Positions 23,278 through 33,103 of a stretch of DNA of 34,958 bases are shown in pieces; the first letter of the stretch is position 1, and every line of letters starts with the position of its first letter. The position numbers and the translations under genes were made by a program. The DNA lies in NCBI GenBank assembly GCA_024711155.1, contig JANJTK010000095.1, forward strand, positions 1 through 34,958. Direction: 5' to 3'. The stretch comes from Burkholderiaceae bacterium. Its GTDB lineage: Bacteria > Pseudomonadota > Gammaproteobacteria > Burkholderiales > Burkholderiaceae_E. The notes under the pieces were generated by a model that saw nothing but the letters and a program-made list of their open reading frames with translations, was not told the DNA's origin and did no database searches.

Positions 23278-24375
23278 TTACTTGACCTTGAAGTACTTCT
23301 CGCGCGCGCGCAGGAACGGCGTGTCGGTCCCCTCGGTGCGCGTGCGCAGCAGGTTCAGCGCCGCCACGAAGCTTTCCGCGGTCTTCTTCGCGAGCGCGTT
23401 GTCGCTGTTGCGCACGCCGGCCAGCACCTCGCTCGCCGCCTTCGCGCCGGCCTCGAGGATCGGCTCGGGAAACTGGCGCACGCGCACGCCGTGCTTGGCA
23501 ACCAGCGTCTCGAGCGCGCGCGGGTCGTTGGCGTAGAAGTCCGACGCCACCTGGTCGTACTCGGCCTGGCTCGCGACGCGCACGATCTCCTGCAGGTCCT
23601 TTGGCAGCGCAGCAAACTTCGACTTGTTGACCACGAGTTCGGTGGCGAGCCCCGGCTCGATGAAGCTCGGGAAGTAGTAGTCCTTGCAGACCTGGTAGAA
23701 GCCCAGCGCGAGGTCGTTGAACGGGCCGACGAACTCGGCCGCGTCGAGCGTGCCGGTCTGCAGCGCCTGGAAGATCTGGCCCGCGGCGAGGTTCGTCACC
23801 GAGGCACCGAGCTTCGCCCACACCTGCCCGCCCATGCCGGGGGTGCGGAAGCGCAGGCCCTTGATGTCGTCGAGGCCCTTGAGTTCCTTGCGGAACCAGC
23901 CGCCCGCCTGTGTGCCGGTGTCGCCCGACAGGAATCCCTGCACGCCGAACTGGTCGTAGATCTCGTCCCAGATCTGCTGGCCGCCGAGGTAGCGCACCCA
24001 GGCCGCGAGCTCGCGCGAGGTCATTCCGTACGGGATGCCGGTGAAGAAGGACAGGCCGGCGTTCTTGTTCTGCCAGTAGTAGGCCGCGCCGTGGCTCATC
24101 TCGGCGGTGCCGCCGATGACCGCGTCGAGCGCCTGCAGCGGAGGCACCAGTTCACCCGCCGAGTAGACCTTGACCGTCAGCCGGCCGCCCGACATCGTCG
24201 TGATGCGATCCGCGAGGCGCTGCGCGCCGACGCCGAGGCCGGGGAAGTTCTTCGGCCAGGTGGTGACCATGCGCCACTCCACCCTGCCCTGCGAAATCGC
24301 CGGGGCCGACAGCGTGGCGGCACCTGCGGCGGCGGTGGCGGTCAGGCTCTTCTTCAGAATCGAGCGACGATCCAT
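23278..24375 (-). CDS. TRAP transporter solute-binding protein (DctP family, TakP-like 2-oxoacid subgroup)
   Basis: Tat-like N-terminus MDRRSILKKSLTATAAAGAATLSAPAISQG; WRMVTTWPKNFPGLGVGAQRLADRITTMSGGRLTVKVYSAGELVPPLQALDAV; ALQTGTLDAAEFVGPFNDLALGFYQVCKDYYFP. Substrate class is by family resemblance only. Confidence 0.92.
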   Translation of the reverse strand: MDRRSILKKSLTATAAAGAATLSAPAISQGRVEWRMVTTWPKNFPGLGVGAQRLADRITTMSGGRLTVKVYSAGELVPPLQALDAVIGGTAEMSHGAAYYWQNKNAGLSFFTGIPYGMTSRELAAWVRYLGGQQIWDEIYDQFGVQGFLSGDTGTQAGGWFRKELKGLDDIKGLRFRTPGMGGQVWAKLGASVTNLAAGQIFQALQTGTLDAAEFVGPFNDLALGFYQVCKDYYFPSFIEPGLATELVVNKSKFAALPKDLQEIVRVASQAEYDQVASDFYANDPRALETLVAKHGVRVRQFPEPILEAGAKAASEVLAGVRNSDNALAKKTAESFVAALNLLRTRTEGTDTPFLRAREKYFKVK

Positions 24376-24407
24376 CGAGGTCTCCTCTTCGAATTCGATT
24401 GACGGGG

Positions 24408-24448
24408 CCGCGCGGCAGGACGCACCCGCATGCCTGTGCGCCGCGCGG
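24408..24448. repeat. Intergenic stem-loop between lpdA and the TRAP dctP-like gene
   Basis: CCGCGCGGC (24408-24416) pairs perfectly with GCCGCGCGG (24440-24448); inner GCAC/GTGC pair (24422-24425/24436-24439). Confidence 0.8.
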
Positions 24449-24485
24449 AACGATGGCGGATTCTAACCGCGGCGCGGGACCGGAG

Positions 24486-25973
24486 TCACCCGCGGCGTTC
24501 CGGCGGCAGGTCGGTGCAGTGGCCCTCGAAGGCTTCCGCGGCCATCCCGATGGTCTCGCCGAGCGTCGGGTGCGGGTGGATCGTGCGGCCGACGTCGGTC
24601 GCGTCCGCGCCCATCTCGATCGCCAGCGCGATTTCGCCGATCATGTCGCCGGCGTGCGTGCCGACGATCGCGCCCCCGACGACGCGCTGCGTGCGTTCGT
24701 CGAACAGCAACTTCGTGAAACCTTCGCTGCGCCCGTTGGCGAGCGCCCGGCCCGACGCGGCCCAGGGGAACACCGCCTTGCCGAGCGTCGCGCCGGTCGC
24801 GCGCGCCTCGTCTTCGGTCTGGCCGACCCACGCGATCTCGGGGTCGGTATATGCGACCGCCGGGATGACCCGGGCCTCGAAGTGGCTCTTCTGCCCCGCG
24901 GCCGCCTCGGCAGCCACGTGCCCTTCGTGCACCGCCTTGTGTGCGAGCATCGGCGCGCCGACCACGTCGCCGACCGCGAAGACGTGCGCGACGCTCGTGC
25001 GCATCTGGCTGTCGACCCGCACGAAACCGCGCTCGTCGAGCGCGATCCCCGCCCGGTCGGCGCCGATCTTGCGGCCGTTCGGCACGCGCCCGACCGCGCA
25101 CAGCACCAGGTCGTAGTCCTGCGGCTCGGCGGAACCTTCGTCGCCCTCGAACCAGACCCGGATTCCGGTGTGGAGCGCCTGCGCGCGCACGCACCGCGTG
25201 CGCAGCATCACGCGCGCGAAGCGCGCCTCGTTGCGTCGCTGCCAGACCTTGACCAGGTCGCGGTCGGCACCGGCCATCAGCCCGTCGAGCGTCTCGACCA
25301 CGTCGATGCGCGCGCCCAGCGCCGTATAGACGGTGGCCATCTCCATCCCGATGATGCCGCCGCCGATCACGAGCATGCGCTTCGGCACGAACGGCAGCGC
25401 CAGCGCCCCGGTCGAGTCCACGATCCGCGGATCGTCGGGCAGGAACGGCAGCCGCGCCGGCGCCGAGCCGGCAGCGACGATCGCCTGCTCGAAGCGCACG
25501 ACCTGCCGCTCGCCGCTCTTGTCCTGCCCGTCGCCGTCCGTGAGTTCGACCTCGACGTGGTGCGGGTCGAGGAAGTGCCCGTAGCCGCGCACGATCTGCA
25601 CCTTGCGCGACTTCGCCAGCGTCGCCAGGCCCCCGGTGAGCCGCGCGACCACCTCGGCCCGGTGCGCGCGCAGCCGCTCGAGGTCGATCGCGGGCTCGCC
25701 GAACGCGACGCCGGCCTTCGCCAGGCTGCGCGCTTCGTCGATTCCCGCAACGACGTGCAGCAGCGCCTTGGACGGGATGCAACCCACGTTCAGGCACACG
25801 CCGCCCAGGGCCGGGTAGCGTTCGACCAGCACCGTCTGCAACCCGAGGTCGGCCGCGCGAAATGCCGCCGAGTACCCTCCCGGGCCGCCCCCCAGCACCA
25901 GCAGCCGGCATTCGAGGTCCGCCCGGATCGTCCCGGACGCCGCGTGTTCCGTTTCCTGCCTCGACGCGTTCAT
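24486..25973 (-). CDS. lpdA: Dihydrolipoyl dehydrogenase (E3)
   Basis: LLVLGGGPGGYSAAFRAADLGLQTVLVERYPALGGVCLNVGCIPSKALLHV; VFAVGDVVGAPMLAHKAVHEG; IHPHPTLGETIGMAAEAF. Upstream GTG at 25997 overlapping the aceF stop is an alternative start. Confidence 0.96.
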   Translation of the reverse strand: MNASRQETEHAASGTIRADLECRLLVLGGGPGGYSAAFRAADLGLQTVLVERYPALGGVCLNVGCIPSKALLHVVAGIDEARSLAKAGVAFGEPAIDLERLRAHRAEVVARLTGGLATLAKSRKVQIVRGYGHFLDPHHVEVELTDGDGQDKSGERQVVRFEQAIVAAGSAPARLPFLPDDPRIVDSTGALALPFVPKRMLVIGGGIIGMEMATVYTALGARIDVVETLDGLMAGADRDLVKVWQRRNEARFARVMLRTRCVRAQALHTGIRVWFEGDEGSAEPQDYDLVLCAVGRVPNGRKIGADRAGIALDERGFVRVDSQMRTSVAHVFAVGDVVGAPMLAHKAVHEGHVAAEAAAGQKSHFEARVIPAVAYTDPEIAWVGQTEDEARATGATLGKAVFPWAASGRALANGRSEGFTKLLFDERTQRVVGGAIVGTHAGDMIGEIALAIEMGADATDVGRTIHPHPTLGETIGMAAEAFEGHCTDLPPERRG

Positions 25974-25993
25974 CGGCTTCGCTCCGTCGGCGG

Positions 25994-27376
25994 TCACAGC
26001 ATCGCGCGCCGGAAGTCGGCGAGCAGCTGGGCGAGCCACGCGTTGAAGCGCGCCGCGGCCGCGCCGTCGATCACCCGGTGGTCGTACGACAGCGACATCG
26101 GCAGCACGAGCCGCGGCTGGAATGACGAGCCGTCCCAGACCGGTCGCCGGGCCGCGCGGCACACGCCGAGGATCGCCACCTCGGGCGCATTGATGATTGG
26201 CGTGAAGTAGGTGCCGCCAATGCCTCCAAGGCTCGAGATCGAGAACGTGCCGCCCTGCATGTCCGACGGCATCAGCTTGCCCGCGCGCGCCTTTGCAGCC
26301 AGCTCCGCGCTCTCGCGCGCGATCTCGAGCACGCCCTTGCGGTCGGCGTCGCGGATCACCGGCACGACCAGTCCGTTGGGCGTGTCGGCGGCAAAGCCGA
26401 CGTGGTAGTAGCGCTTGAGCACGAGCGTGTCGCCGTCGAGCGACGCGTTGAACTCGGGGAACTTCTTCAGCGCCGACACGCAGGCCTTGACCAGGAACGC
26501 GAGCATCGTCAGCTTCGCGCCCTCGCCCTCGTTCTCGCGATTGAGTTGCGTGCGCAGCGACTCGAGGTCGGTCACGTCGGCGTCCTCGTGCTGGCTGACG
26601 TGCGGAATCGCCACCCAGTTGCGGTGCAGGTTTGCCGCCGACAGCTTGCGGATGCGCGACAGCGGACGCGCTTCGACCGGACCGAATTTCGCAAAGTCGA
26701 CCTGCGGCCACGGAGGCAGTCCGGCCAGGACGCCCGGAGCGCCGCCCGTGCTTCCGGGGTCATCGGCCCTGGCGGCCAGCGCCTTGACCCAGGCACGGAC
26801 GTCGTCGTGCAGGATGCGTTGCTTCGGCCCCGAGCCCCGCACCCGCGACAGGTCGACACCGAGTTCGCGCGCGAAGCGGCGCACCGACGGCGATGCATGC
26901 GGCTGGACGACCGCGTCGGACGCCGCGTCGGCGGCGCCCGCCGGCAGCGGCGCCGCGACCGATCGCCCGACGGCGTCCGCGGCAGGCACCGCGGGCGCCT
27001 CGCCCACGTCGGCAGCCGGCGCCGCATCGAACGCCACGCGCGCTCCGGCCGGCGCGCCAGCCGCAACGGCATCCGCCGGCGCCGAACCGCCCGCGACGGC
27101 TGCGCCGCCGGCCGGCGGCGGCGCGGCCTCGCCCGCCTCCGACACCTCGAGATCCATCAGCAGCGAGCCGCGCGAGACCTTGTCGCCCAGCGCAACCTTC
27201 ATTGCCACCACGACGCCGCCGAGCGGCGCCGGGATCTCCATCGACGCCTTGTCGGACTCCACGGTGATCAGCGACTGCTCGGGCGCGATGCGATCGCCCG
27301 GCTTCACGAGCACCTCGATCACCTCGACGTCGCGGAACTCGCCGATGTCCGGGACCTTCACCTCGATCGTTGCCAT
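25994..27376 (-). CDS. aceF: Pyruvate dehydrogenase E2 (dihydrolipoyllysine acetyltransferase), single lipoyl domain
   Basis: MATIEVKVPDIGEFRDVEVIEVLVKPGDRIAPEQSLITVESDKASMEIPAP lipoyl domain; Ala/Pro linker; peripheral subunit-binding SPSVRRFARELGVDLSRVRGSGPKQRILHDDV; catalytic SLSYDHRVIDGA. Confidence 0.97.
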   Translation of the reverse strand: MATIEVKVPDIGEFRDVEVIEVLVKPGDRIAPEQSLITVESDKASMEIPAPLGGVVVAMKVALGDKVSRGSLLMDLEVSEAGEAAPPPAGGAAVAGGSAPADAVAAGAPAGARVAFDAAPAADVGEAPAVPAADAVGRSVAAPLPAGAADAASDAVVQPHASPSVRRFARELGVDLSRVRGSGPKQRILHDDVRAWVKALAARADDPGSTGGAPGVLAGLPPWPQVDFAKFGPVEARPLSRIRKLSAANLHRNWVAIPHVSQHEDADVTDLESLRTQLNRENEGEGAKLTMLAFLVKACVSALKKFPEFNASLDGDTLVLKRYYHVGFAADTPNGLVVPVIRDADRKGVLEIARESAELAAKARAGKLMPSDMQGGTFSISSLGGIGGTYFTPIINAPEVAILGVCRAARRPVWDGSSFQPRLVLPMSLSYDHRVIDGAAAARFNAWLAQLLADFRRAML

Positions 27377-27401
27377 CTCGACGCTGCCTCTTTCTTGCCG
27401 C

Positions 27402-30113
27402 TCAAACGTGGTGCGGGTTGGTCTTGTCCGGGTCGATCCCGTACTTGCGGATCGCCTCCGACACGCGGCGCGCATCGATCGAACCCTCGTCGGCGAGTGC
27501 CTTGAGGGCAGCCAGTGCCACGAAACGACGGTCGACCTCGAAATGCTCGCGCAGGCGATGGCGGAAGTCGGAGCGGCCGAACCCGTCGGTGCCGAGCACG
27601 CGGTAGTCGCGGCCCTTCGGCAGGAACGGCCTGATCTGGTCCGGCACCGCCTTCACGTAGTCGCTCGCAGCCACCAGCGGTCCGCGCGCAGAGGCAAACA
27701 TCCGCGCGAGCACCGGCGTGCGCAGCGGCTCCTCCGGATGCAGCAGGTTCCACCGTTCGCAGTCGAGTCCGTCGCGGCGCAACTCGGTGAAGCTGGTGAT
27801 GCTCCACACGTCGGCCGCGACGCCCCAGTCGCGCTCGAGCAGTTCAGCCGCCGCGATCACCTCGCGCAGGATGGTTCCGGAGCCGAGCAACTGGACCCGA
27901 TGCGCGGCTGCGTCCGCGCCCGGACGCAGCAGGTAACCCCCGTTGACGATGCCCTCCTCGTCGCCCGGGCGCAGGCCCGGCTGCGCGTAGTTCTCGTTCA
28001 TCACGGTCAGGTAGAAGAACACGTTCTCCTGCTCCCGGACCATCCGCACCAGGCCGTGATGCACGATGACCGCGAGTTCGTGCGCAAAGCACGGGTCGTA
28101 CGAGACGCAGTTCGGAATCACCGACGACAGCACGTGGCTGTGCCCGTCCTGATGCTGCAGGCCCTCGCCGTTGAGCGTCGTGCGCCCGGCGGTGCCGCCG
28201 AGCAGGAAGCCGCGCGCCTGCATGTCGCCGGCCGCCCAGGCGAGGTCGCCGACGCGCTGGAAGCCGAACATCGAGTAGTAGATGTAGAAGGGAATCATGA
28301 TGCGGTCGTTCGACGAGTACGACGTCGCCGCCGCGATCCACGAGCAGAACGCCCCCGCCTCGTTGATGCCCTCCTGCAGGATCTGGCCTGCCGCGTCCTC
28401 GCGGTAGTACATGACCTGGTCCTTGTCGACCGGGACGTACTTCTGGCCCTCGGGCGCGTAGATGCCGAGCTGGCGGAACATCCCTTCGAGGCCGAAGGTG
28501 CGCGCCTCGTCGGGGACGATCGGCACCACGCGCGGCCCGAGCGCCTTGTCGCGGGTGAGCGCCGTCAGCACGCGCACGAACGCCTGCGTCGTCGAGATCT
28601 CGCGCCCTTCCGCGGTCGGCTCGAGCACCGGCTGGAACATCGCCAGTCCGGGAACCTCGAGCGACTCGCTTGCGCGCCGGCGCCGCTGCGGCAGCGAGCC
28701 GCCGAGCGCCCGGCGCCGCTCGGTCATGTAGCGCATCTCCGGTGCGTCCTCGGGCGGACGGTAGAACGGGATCTCCTCGAGCCGCTCGTCCGGAATCGGG
28801 ATCGCAAAACGGTCGCGAAACTCCCGGATCGATTCCCGGTCGAGCTTCTTCATCTGGTGCGTCGGGTTCTTCGCCTGCCCGGCGCGCCCCATCCCGTATC
28901 CCTTGACGGTCTTGGCGAGGATGACCGTCGGCTGCCCGCGGTGGTGATACGCCGCGTGGAACGCCGCGTAGACCTTGTGCGGATCGTGCCCGCCGCGGTT
29001 CAGCCGCCAGACGTCCTCGTCGGTCATGCGCGAGACCATCTCGAGCAGCGTCGGGTGCTTGCCGAAGAAGTGCTTGCGCACGAAGGCGCCGTCGTTGGCC
29101 TTGTAGGCCTGGTATTCGCCGTCGACGGTTTCCTCCATCACGCGCTGCAGGATGCCCTCCGTGTCGCGCGCGAGCAGCGGATCCCAGTACGAACCCCAGA
29201 TCAGCTTGAGCACGTTCCAGCCCGAGCCGCGGAAGTCGCCCTCGAGTTCCTGGATCACCTTGCCGTTGCCGCGCACCGGCCCGTCGAGGCGCTGCAGGTT
29301 GCAGTTGACGACGAAGACCAGGTTGTCGAGCTTCTCGCGGGCGGCGAGGCTGATCGCGCCGAGCGACTCCGGCTCGTCCATCTCGCCGTCGCCGCAGAAC
29401 ACCCACACCTTGCGGTTGGCGGTGTCTGCGATTCCCCTTGCGTGCAGGTACTTCAGGAAGCGCGCCTGGTAGATCGCCATCAGCGGCCCGAGCCCCATCG
29501 ACACGGTCGGGAACTGCCAGAAGTCGGGCATCAGGTTCGGGTGCGGGTACGAAGGCAGCCCGTTGCCCTGCACCTCCTGCCGGAAGTTGGCCAGCTGCTC
29601 CTCGGTCAGGCGGCCCTCGAGGAAGGCATGCGCGTAGATCCCGGGCGCCGAATGCCCCTGGAAGTAGACGAGATCGCCGCCGTGCCCCTCGTGCGGCGCG
29701 TGCCAGAAGTGATTCATCCCGGAGCCGACCATCGTCGCCACCGAGGCGAACGACGCGATGTGCCCGCCGAGCCCGCCGCCGTCGGGCGGCTCGTGGCGGT
29801 TGGCACGCACGACCATCGCCATCGCGTTCCAGCGCACGTAGGAGCGGATGCGCTCTTCGTACTCGGCGTTGCCGGGCGAGCGCGCCTCGAGGTGAGCGGG
29901 GATGGTGTTGACGTACGCGGTGGCGGCCGAGAACGGGATGTAGGCGCCCGAGCGGCGCGCCTTTTCGATCATCCGCTCGAGCAGGAAGTGCGCGCGTTCG
30001 GGCCCCTCGCGGTCGAGCACGGTCTCGAGCGCATCGAGCCATTCGCGGGTCTCGATCGCGTCCGGATCGCGGGTCTCGCCACCAGCGGGTGGCGGCATCG
30101 CAGAGGTCGACAT
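27402..30113 (-). CDS. aceE: Pyruvate dehydrogenase (acetyl-transferring) E1, homodimeric type
   Basis: DALETVLDREGPERAHFLLERMIEKARRSGAYIPFSAATAYVNTIP; GGHIASFASVATMVGSGMNHFWHAP; VWVFCGDGEMDEPESLGAISLAAREKLDNLVFVVNCNLQRLDGPVRGNGKVIQELEGDFRGSGWNVLKLIWG. Confidence 0.98.
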   Translation of the reverse strand: MSTSAMPPPAGGETRDPDAIETREWLDALETVLDREGPERAHFLLERMIEKARRSGAYIPFSAATAYVNTIPAHLEARSPGNAEYEERIRSYVRWNAMAMVVRANRHEPPDGGGLGGHIASFASVATMVGSGMNHFWHAPHEGHGGDLVYFQGHSAPGIYAHAFLEGRLTEEQLANFRQEVQGNGLPSYPHPNLMPDFWQFPTVSMGLGPLMAIYQARFLKYLHARGIADTANRKVWVFCGDGEMDEPESLGAISLAAREKLDNLVFVVNCNLQRLDGPVRGNGKVIQELEGDFRGSGWNVLKLIWGSYWDPLLARDTEGILQRVMEETVDGEYQAYKANDGAFVRKHFFGKHPTLLEMVSRMTDEDVWRLNRGGHDPHKVYAAFHAAYHHRGQPTVILAKTVKGYGMGRAGQAKNPTHQMKKLDRESIREFRDRFAIPIPDERLEEIPFYRPPEDAPEMRYMTERRRALGGSLPQRRRRASESLEVPGLAMFQPVLEPTAEGREISTTQAFVRVLTALTRDKALGPRVVPIVPDEARTFGLEGMFRQLGIYAPEGQKYVPVDKDQVMYYREDAAGQILQEGINEAGAFCSWIAAATSYSSNDRIMIPFYIYYSMFGFQRVGDLAWAAGDMQARGFLLGGTAGRTTLNGEGLQHQDGHSHVLSSVIPNCVSYDPCFAHELAVIVHHGLVRMVREQENVFFYLTVMNENYAQPGLRPGDEEGIVNGGYLLRPGADAAAHRVQLLGSGTILREVIAAAELLERDWGVAADVWSITSFTELRRDGLDCERWNLLHPEEPLRTPVLARMFASARGPLVAASDYVKAVPDQIRPFLPKGRDYRVLGTDGFGRSDFRHRLREHFEVDRRFVALAALKALADEGSIDARRVSEAIRKYGIDPDKTNPHHV

Positions 30114-30171
30114 CGGATCTCCTGGCCTGGGTCGGATGGAGCCGATTCTAGGAACGCGTGCGTTTCGATTC

Positions 30172-30203
30172 AAGAGAAATTTTTGTATGGAGGGATTTCT
30201 TTT
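30172..30203. promoter_or_regulatory. AT-rich inverted repeat in the aceE / sensor kinase divergent intergenic region
   Basis: AAGAGAAAT (30172-30180) and ATTTCTTTT (30195-30203) form an 8/9 inverted repeat within the AT-rich patch upstream of aceE. Confidence 0.45.
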
Positions 30204-30295
30204 CGTATTGTGGTATGCAAAGGAGCGATCGCCCTGCCGCCGGGCGCCCGCGGCCGCTTGCGCTGCGTCGCGCGGGTACACTGCCCGCCCAGACG

Positions 30296-33103
30296 ATGAA
30301 CACGCACGAGGAACCTTCCGCGCGCCGCGCCGAGATGCGGGCCATCCGCTGGCTCTCGCTGTCGCACGCGTTCGGGATCGGCCTGTTCGTGCTGCTGATG
30401 GCGGGCTTCTTCTGGTACCTGCGCACGGTCGAGATCGACCAGCAGAAGCAGGCGCTGTACCGCGACATCGCGAGCGCGCAGACCGCGCTGCGGCGCCAGC
30501 TGCGCGACGACCAGGACGAGATCGGCATGGCGGCCGAAGACTGGACGCGGCGCGGGCGGCGCAGCGACCCGGTCGTCGACAAGGCGATCGAGGACTTCCT
30601 CGCGCGCCAGGGTGCCGCGGTCTACGTGGCCATCGTCGATGCCGAGGGGCGCATCGACCACGTGGCGCACGCCCGCGGCGTCCTGCCGGGACCGCAGCGC
30701 GCGCGCGGCGCGACCATCGCGGATCCCGCGGGACGGGCCGCCTTCACCGAGATCCAGCGACGCCAGCGCGCCGTCTTCACCGCGCCGTTCGCCGCCGCCT
30801 CCAGCGAGATGCTGGTCGAGTTGCACGCACCGGTCCACGACGACACCGAGCTCACCGCGGCGGTGATCGTCGGCTACTCGCTGAACCGGCTGCTCGGAGG
30901 TTCGCTGCTGCAGACGATCCGCGACCGCTACCAGCTGGCGATCGTCGACTCGGACGGCAACACGCTGGTCAGCTCGTCGCTGTTCGAGATCGACCTCGCC
31001 CACCTCGGCTACGAGTTGCCGCTCGACCCGCCCGGGCAGGGGATCCGGCTGCGCGCGTTCGCCTACGAGGGGCGCCCGCAGCTGATCGATCGCGCCCTCG
31101 TGCTCGCGGTGGTCGGACTGTCGCTGGCGATCTTCGCCAGCCTCGTGATGTTGTGGCGACACGCGCGCGGGCGCCTGCACGCCGAGTTCGAGCGCGACCG
31201 GCTGTTCGCGCTGTCGCCCGATCCGCTGTGTGTGTTCGAGGTCGACGGCACGCTGGTGCGCGGCAATCCGGCGTTCGAGTCGGTGCTCGGGGCGGGCGAG
31301 CGACGGCGCCGCATCGACCGCTGGGTGCACCCCGAGGACCGCGAGCAGGTCACGCAGGCGCTCGCGCAGATCGCGCTGCCGGCGACCGCGTCGATCGGCT
31401 TCGAGGCGCGCTTCCGGGCACACGGACCGTCGGCGCCGCCGCCGAGCGCGCCGCCAGCGGGCGAGCCGGCGCGCGAGACCCCGTGGCGATGGCTGCACTG
31501 GTCGTTGCGCCGCGATGCCGACCCGGGGGCACCGCGCCGGCTTCTCTACGCCGTCGCGCGCGACGTCACCGAGCGACGCAACGCCGAGCTCGCACTGGCC
31601 GCCGAGACCGCGTTCCGCCAGGCGATGGAGGACTCGCTGCTCACCGGCATGCGCGCCTTCGACATGGAATGGCGCATCACCTACGTCAACCGCGCGTTCT
31701 GCGAGATGGTCGGCTTCAGCGCCGAGGAGCTGGTCGGATCGGTCCCGCCGCACCCTTATTGGCCGCTCGGCAGCGCCGGAGACAACCATCGCAACCTGGA
31801 GAGCATCCGCCGGGGCGACACCCCTGCCAGCGGCTTCGGCGTCAAGGTCAGGCGAAAGGACGGCTCGACCTTCGACGCCCGCATGTACGTCTCGCCCCTG
31901 ATCGACCGCCACGGGCACCAGACCGGCTGGATGACCTCGATGACCGACATCACCGAGGCCAAGCGCATCCGCGAGCAGCTTGCGGCCGCGCACGAGCGTT
32001 TCACGACCGTGCTCGACGAGCTCGACGCCGCCGTGTCGGTGGTGACGTCCCCGAGCGAGGACGCGCGTGGCCAGTCCGAGCTCCTGTTCGCCAACCGGCT
32101 CTACCGCAGCCTCTTCGGCGCCGACAGTCGTCGCCACGATTCGCTCCTCGCCGCGCGCGAGCTCGGCGACGCCGGCGCGCCGACCGAAATCTTCGATGCC
32201 ACGCTCGGGCGCTGGTTCGAGGTGCGCAGCCGGCAGATCCGCTGGGTCGACGGCAGCGCCGTCGACATGCTCGTCGCCACCGACGTGACGCGCCGCCACG
32301 AGATCGACGAGCAGCAGCGCGAACAGGACCGCAAGCTGAGGAGCACGGCGCGCCTGGTGACGATGGGCGAAATGGCGTCGTCGCTCGCGCACGAGCTCAA
32401 CCAGCCGCTCACCGCGATTGCCAACTACTGCATGGGCCTGAGCGCCCGGATCCGCGCGCGCGCCGCGTCGGGCGACGCGATGGCCCCCGACGAGCTGCTC
32501 GAGCCGCTCGGAAAGACCGCCGCGCAGGCCGCGCGCGCTGGCGAGGTGATCCGCCGCATCCGCAACTTCGTCAAGCGCAGCGAACCCGAGCGGCGCCACT
32601 GCGACATCGCGGGGATCGTGGCCGACGCCGTGGGGCTGGCCGAGATCGAGGCGCGCCGCTTCGGCATCCACATCGTGACCGACCTGCCGGCCGGGAGCGT
32701 CCCGCTGTACGTCGACCCGATCCTGATCGAGCAGGTGCTGATGAACCTGCTCAAGAACGGCGTCGAGGCGATGCGCGAGTTGCCGCCGGATCGCCCGCGC
32801 GAAGTCGTCCTCGCCGTCCGCGTCGACGACGGGCACGCGCAGTTCTCCGTCACCGACCACGGCAGCGGCCTGGCGCGAGACGCGCAGGAACGGCTGTTCG
32901 AGCCGTTCTTCACGACCAAGGCCGAGGGCATGGGCATCGGCCTTAACATCTGCCGCTCGATCGTCGAGTCCCACAAGGGCCGCTTGTGGGTGGAGACTTC
33001 GGCCGGCGGGGGCTGCACGTTCCGCTTCACGCTGCCGGTCGGCGCCGAGGTCGCCGTCGTCACCGATCCCGACTTGACCATGCTACGGACACGACACCGA
33101 TGA
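30296..33103 (+). CDS. PAS-domain sensor histidine kinase (DctS/FixL-like)
   Basis: TM1 LSHAFGIGLFVLLMAGFFWYL, extracytoplasmic region, TM2 ALVLAVVGLSLAIFASLVMLW; PAS segment FDMEWRITYVNRAFCEMVGFSAEELVGSVPPHPYWP; H-box MGEMASSLAHELNQPLTAIANY; ATPase EQVLMNLLKNGVEAM...FEPFFTTKAEGMGIGLNICRSIVESHKGRL. Confidence 0.93.
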   Translation: MNTHEEPSARRAEMRAIRWLSLSHAFGIGLFVLLMAGFFWYLRTVEIDQQKQALYRDIASAQTALRRQLRDDQDEIGMAAEDWTRRGRRSDPVVDKAIEDFLARQGAAVYVAIVDAEGRIDHVAHARGVLPGPQRARGATIADPAGRAAFTEIQRRQRAVFTAPFAAASSEMLVELHAPVHDDTELTAAVIVGYSLNRLLGGSLLQTIRDRYQLAIVDSDGNTLVSSSLFEIDLAHLGYELPLDPPGQGIRLRAFAYEGRPQLIDRALVLAVVGLSLAIFASLVMLWRHARGRLHAEFERDRLFALSPDPLCVFEVDGTLVRGNPAFESVLGAGERRRRIDRWVHPEDREQVTQALAQIALPATASIGFEARFRAHGPSAPPPSAPPAGEPARETPWRWLHWSLRRDADPGAPRRLLYAVARDVTERRNAELALAAETAFRQAMEDSLLTGMRAFDMEWRITYVNRAFCEMVGFSAEELVGSVPPHPYWPLGSAGDNHRNLESIRRGDTPASGFGVKVRRKDGSTFDARMYVSPLIDRHGHQTGWMTSMTDITEAKRIREQLAAAHERFTTVLDELDAAVSVVTSPSEDARGQSELLFANRLYRSLFGADSRRHDSLLAARELGDAGAPTEIFDATLGRWFEVRSRQIRWVDGSAVDMLVATDVTRRHEIDEQQREQDRKLRSTARLVTMGEMASSLAHELNQPLTAIANYCMGLSARIRARAASGDAMAPDELLEPLGKTAAQAARAGEVIRRIRNFVKRSEPERRHCDIAGIVADAVGLAEIEARRFGIHIVTDLPAGSVPLYVDPILIEQVLMNLLKNGVEAMRELPPDRPREVVLAVRVDDGHAQFSVTDHGSGLARDAQERLFEPFFTTKAEGMGIGLNICRSIVESHKGRLWVETSAGGGCTFRFTLPVGAEVAVVTDPDLTMLRTRHR

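Noticed and set aside
26415-30299. 1294-aa ORF on the plus strand
   Set aside because: Antisense to aceF and aceE, which carry unambiguous catalytic motifs; no domain seen in the ORF.
30170-32974. 934-aa ORF on the minus strand
   Set aside because: Complement of the histidine kinase coding region; codon bias shadow without motifs.
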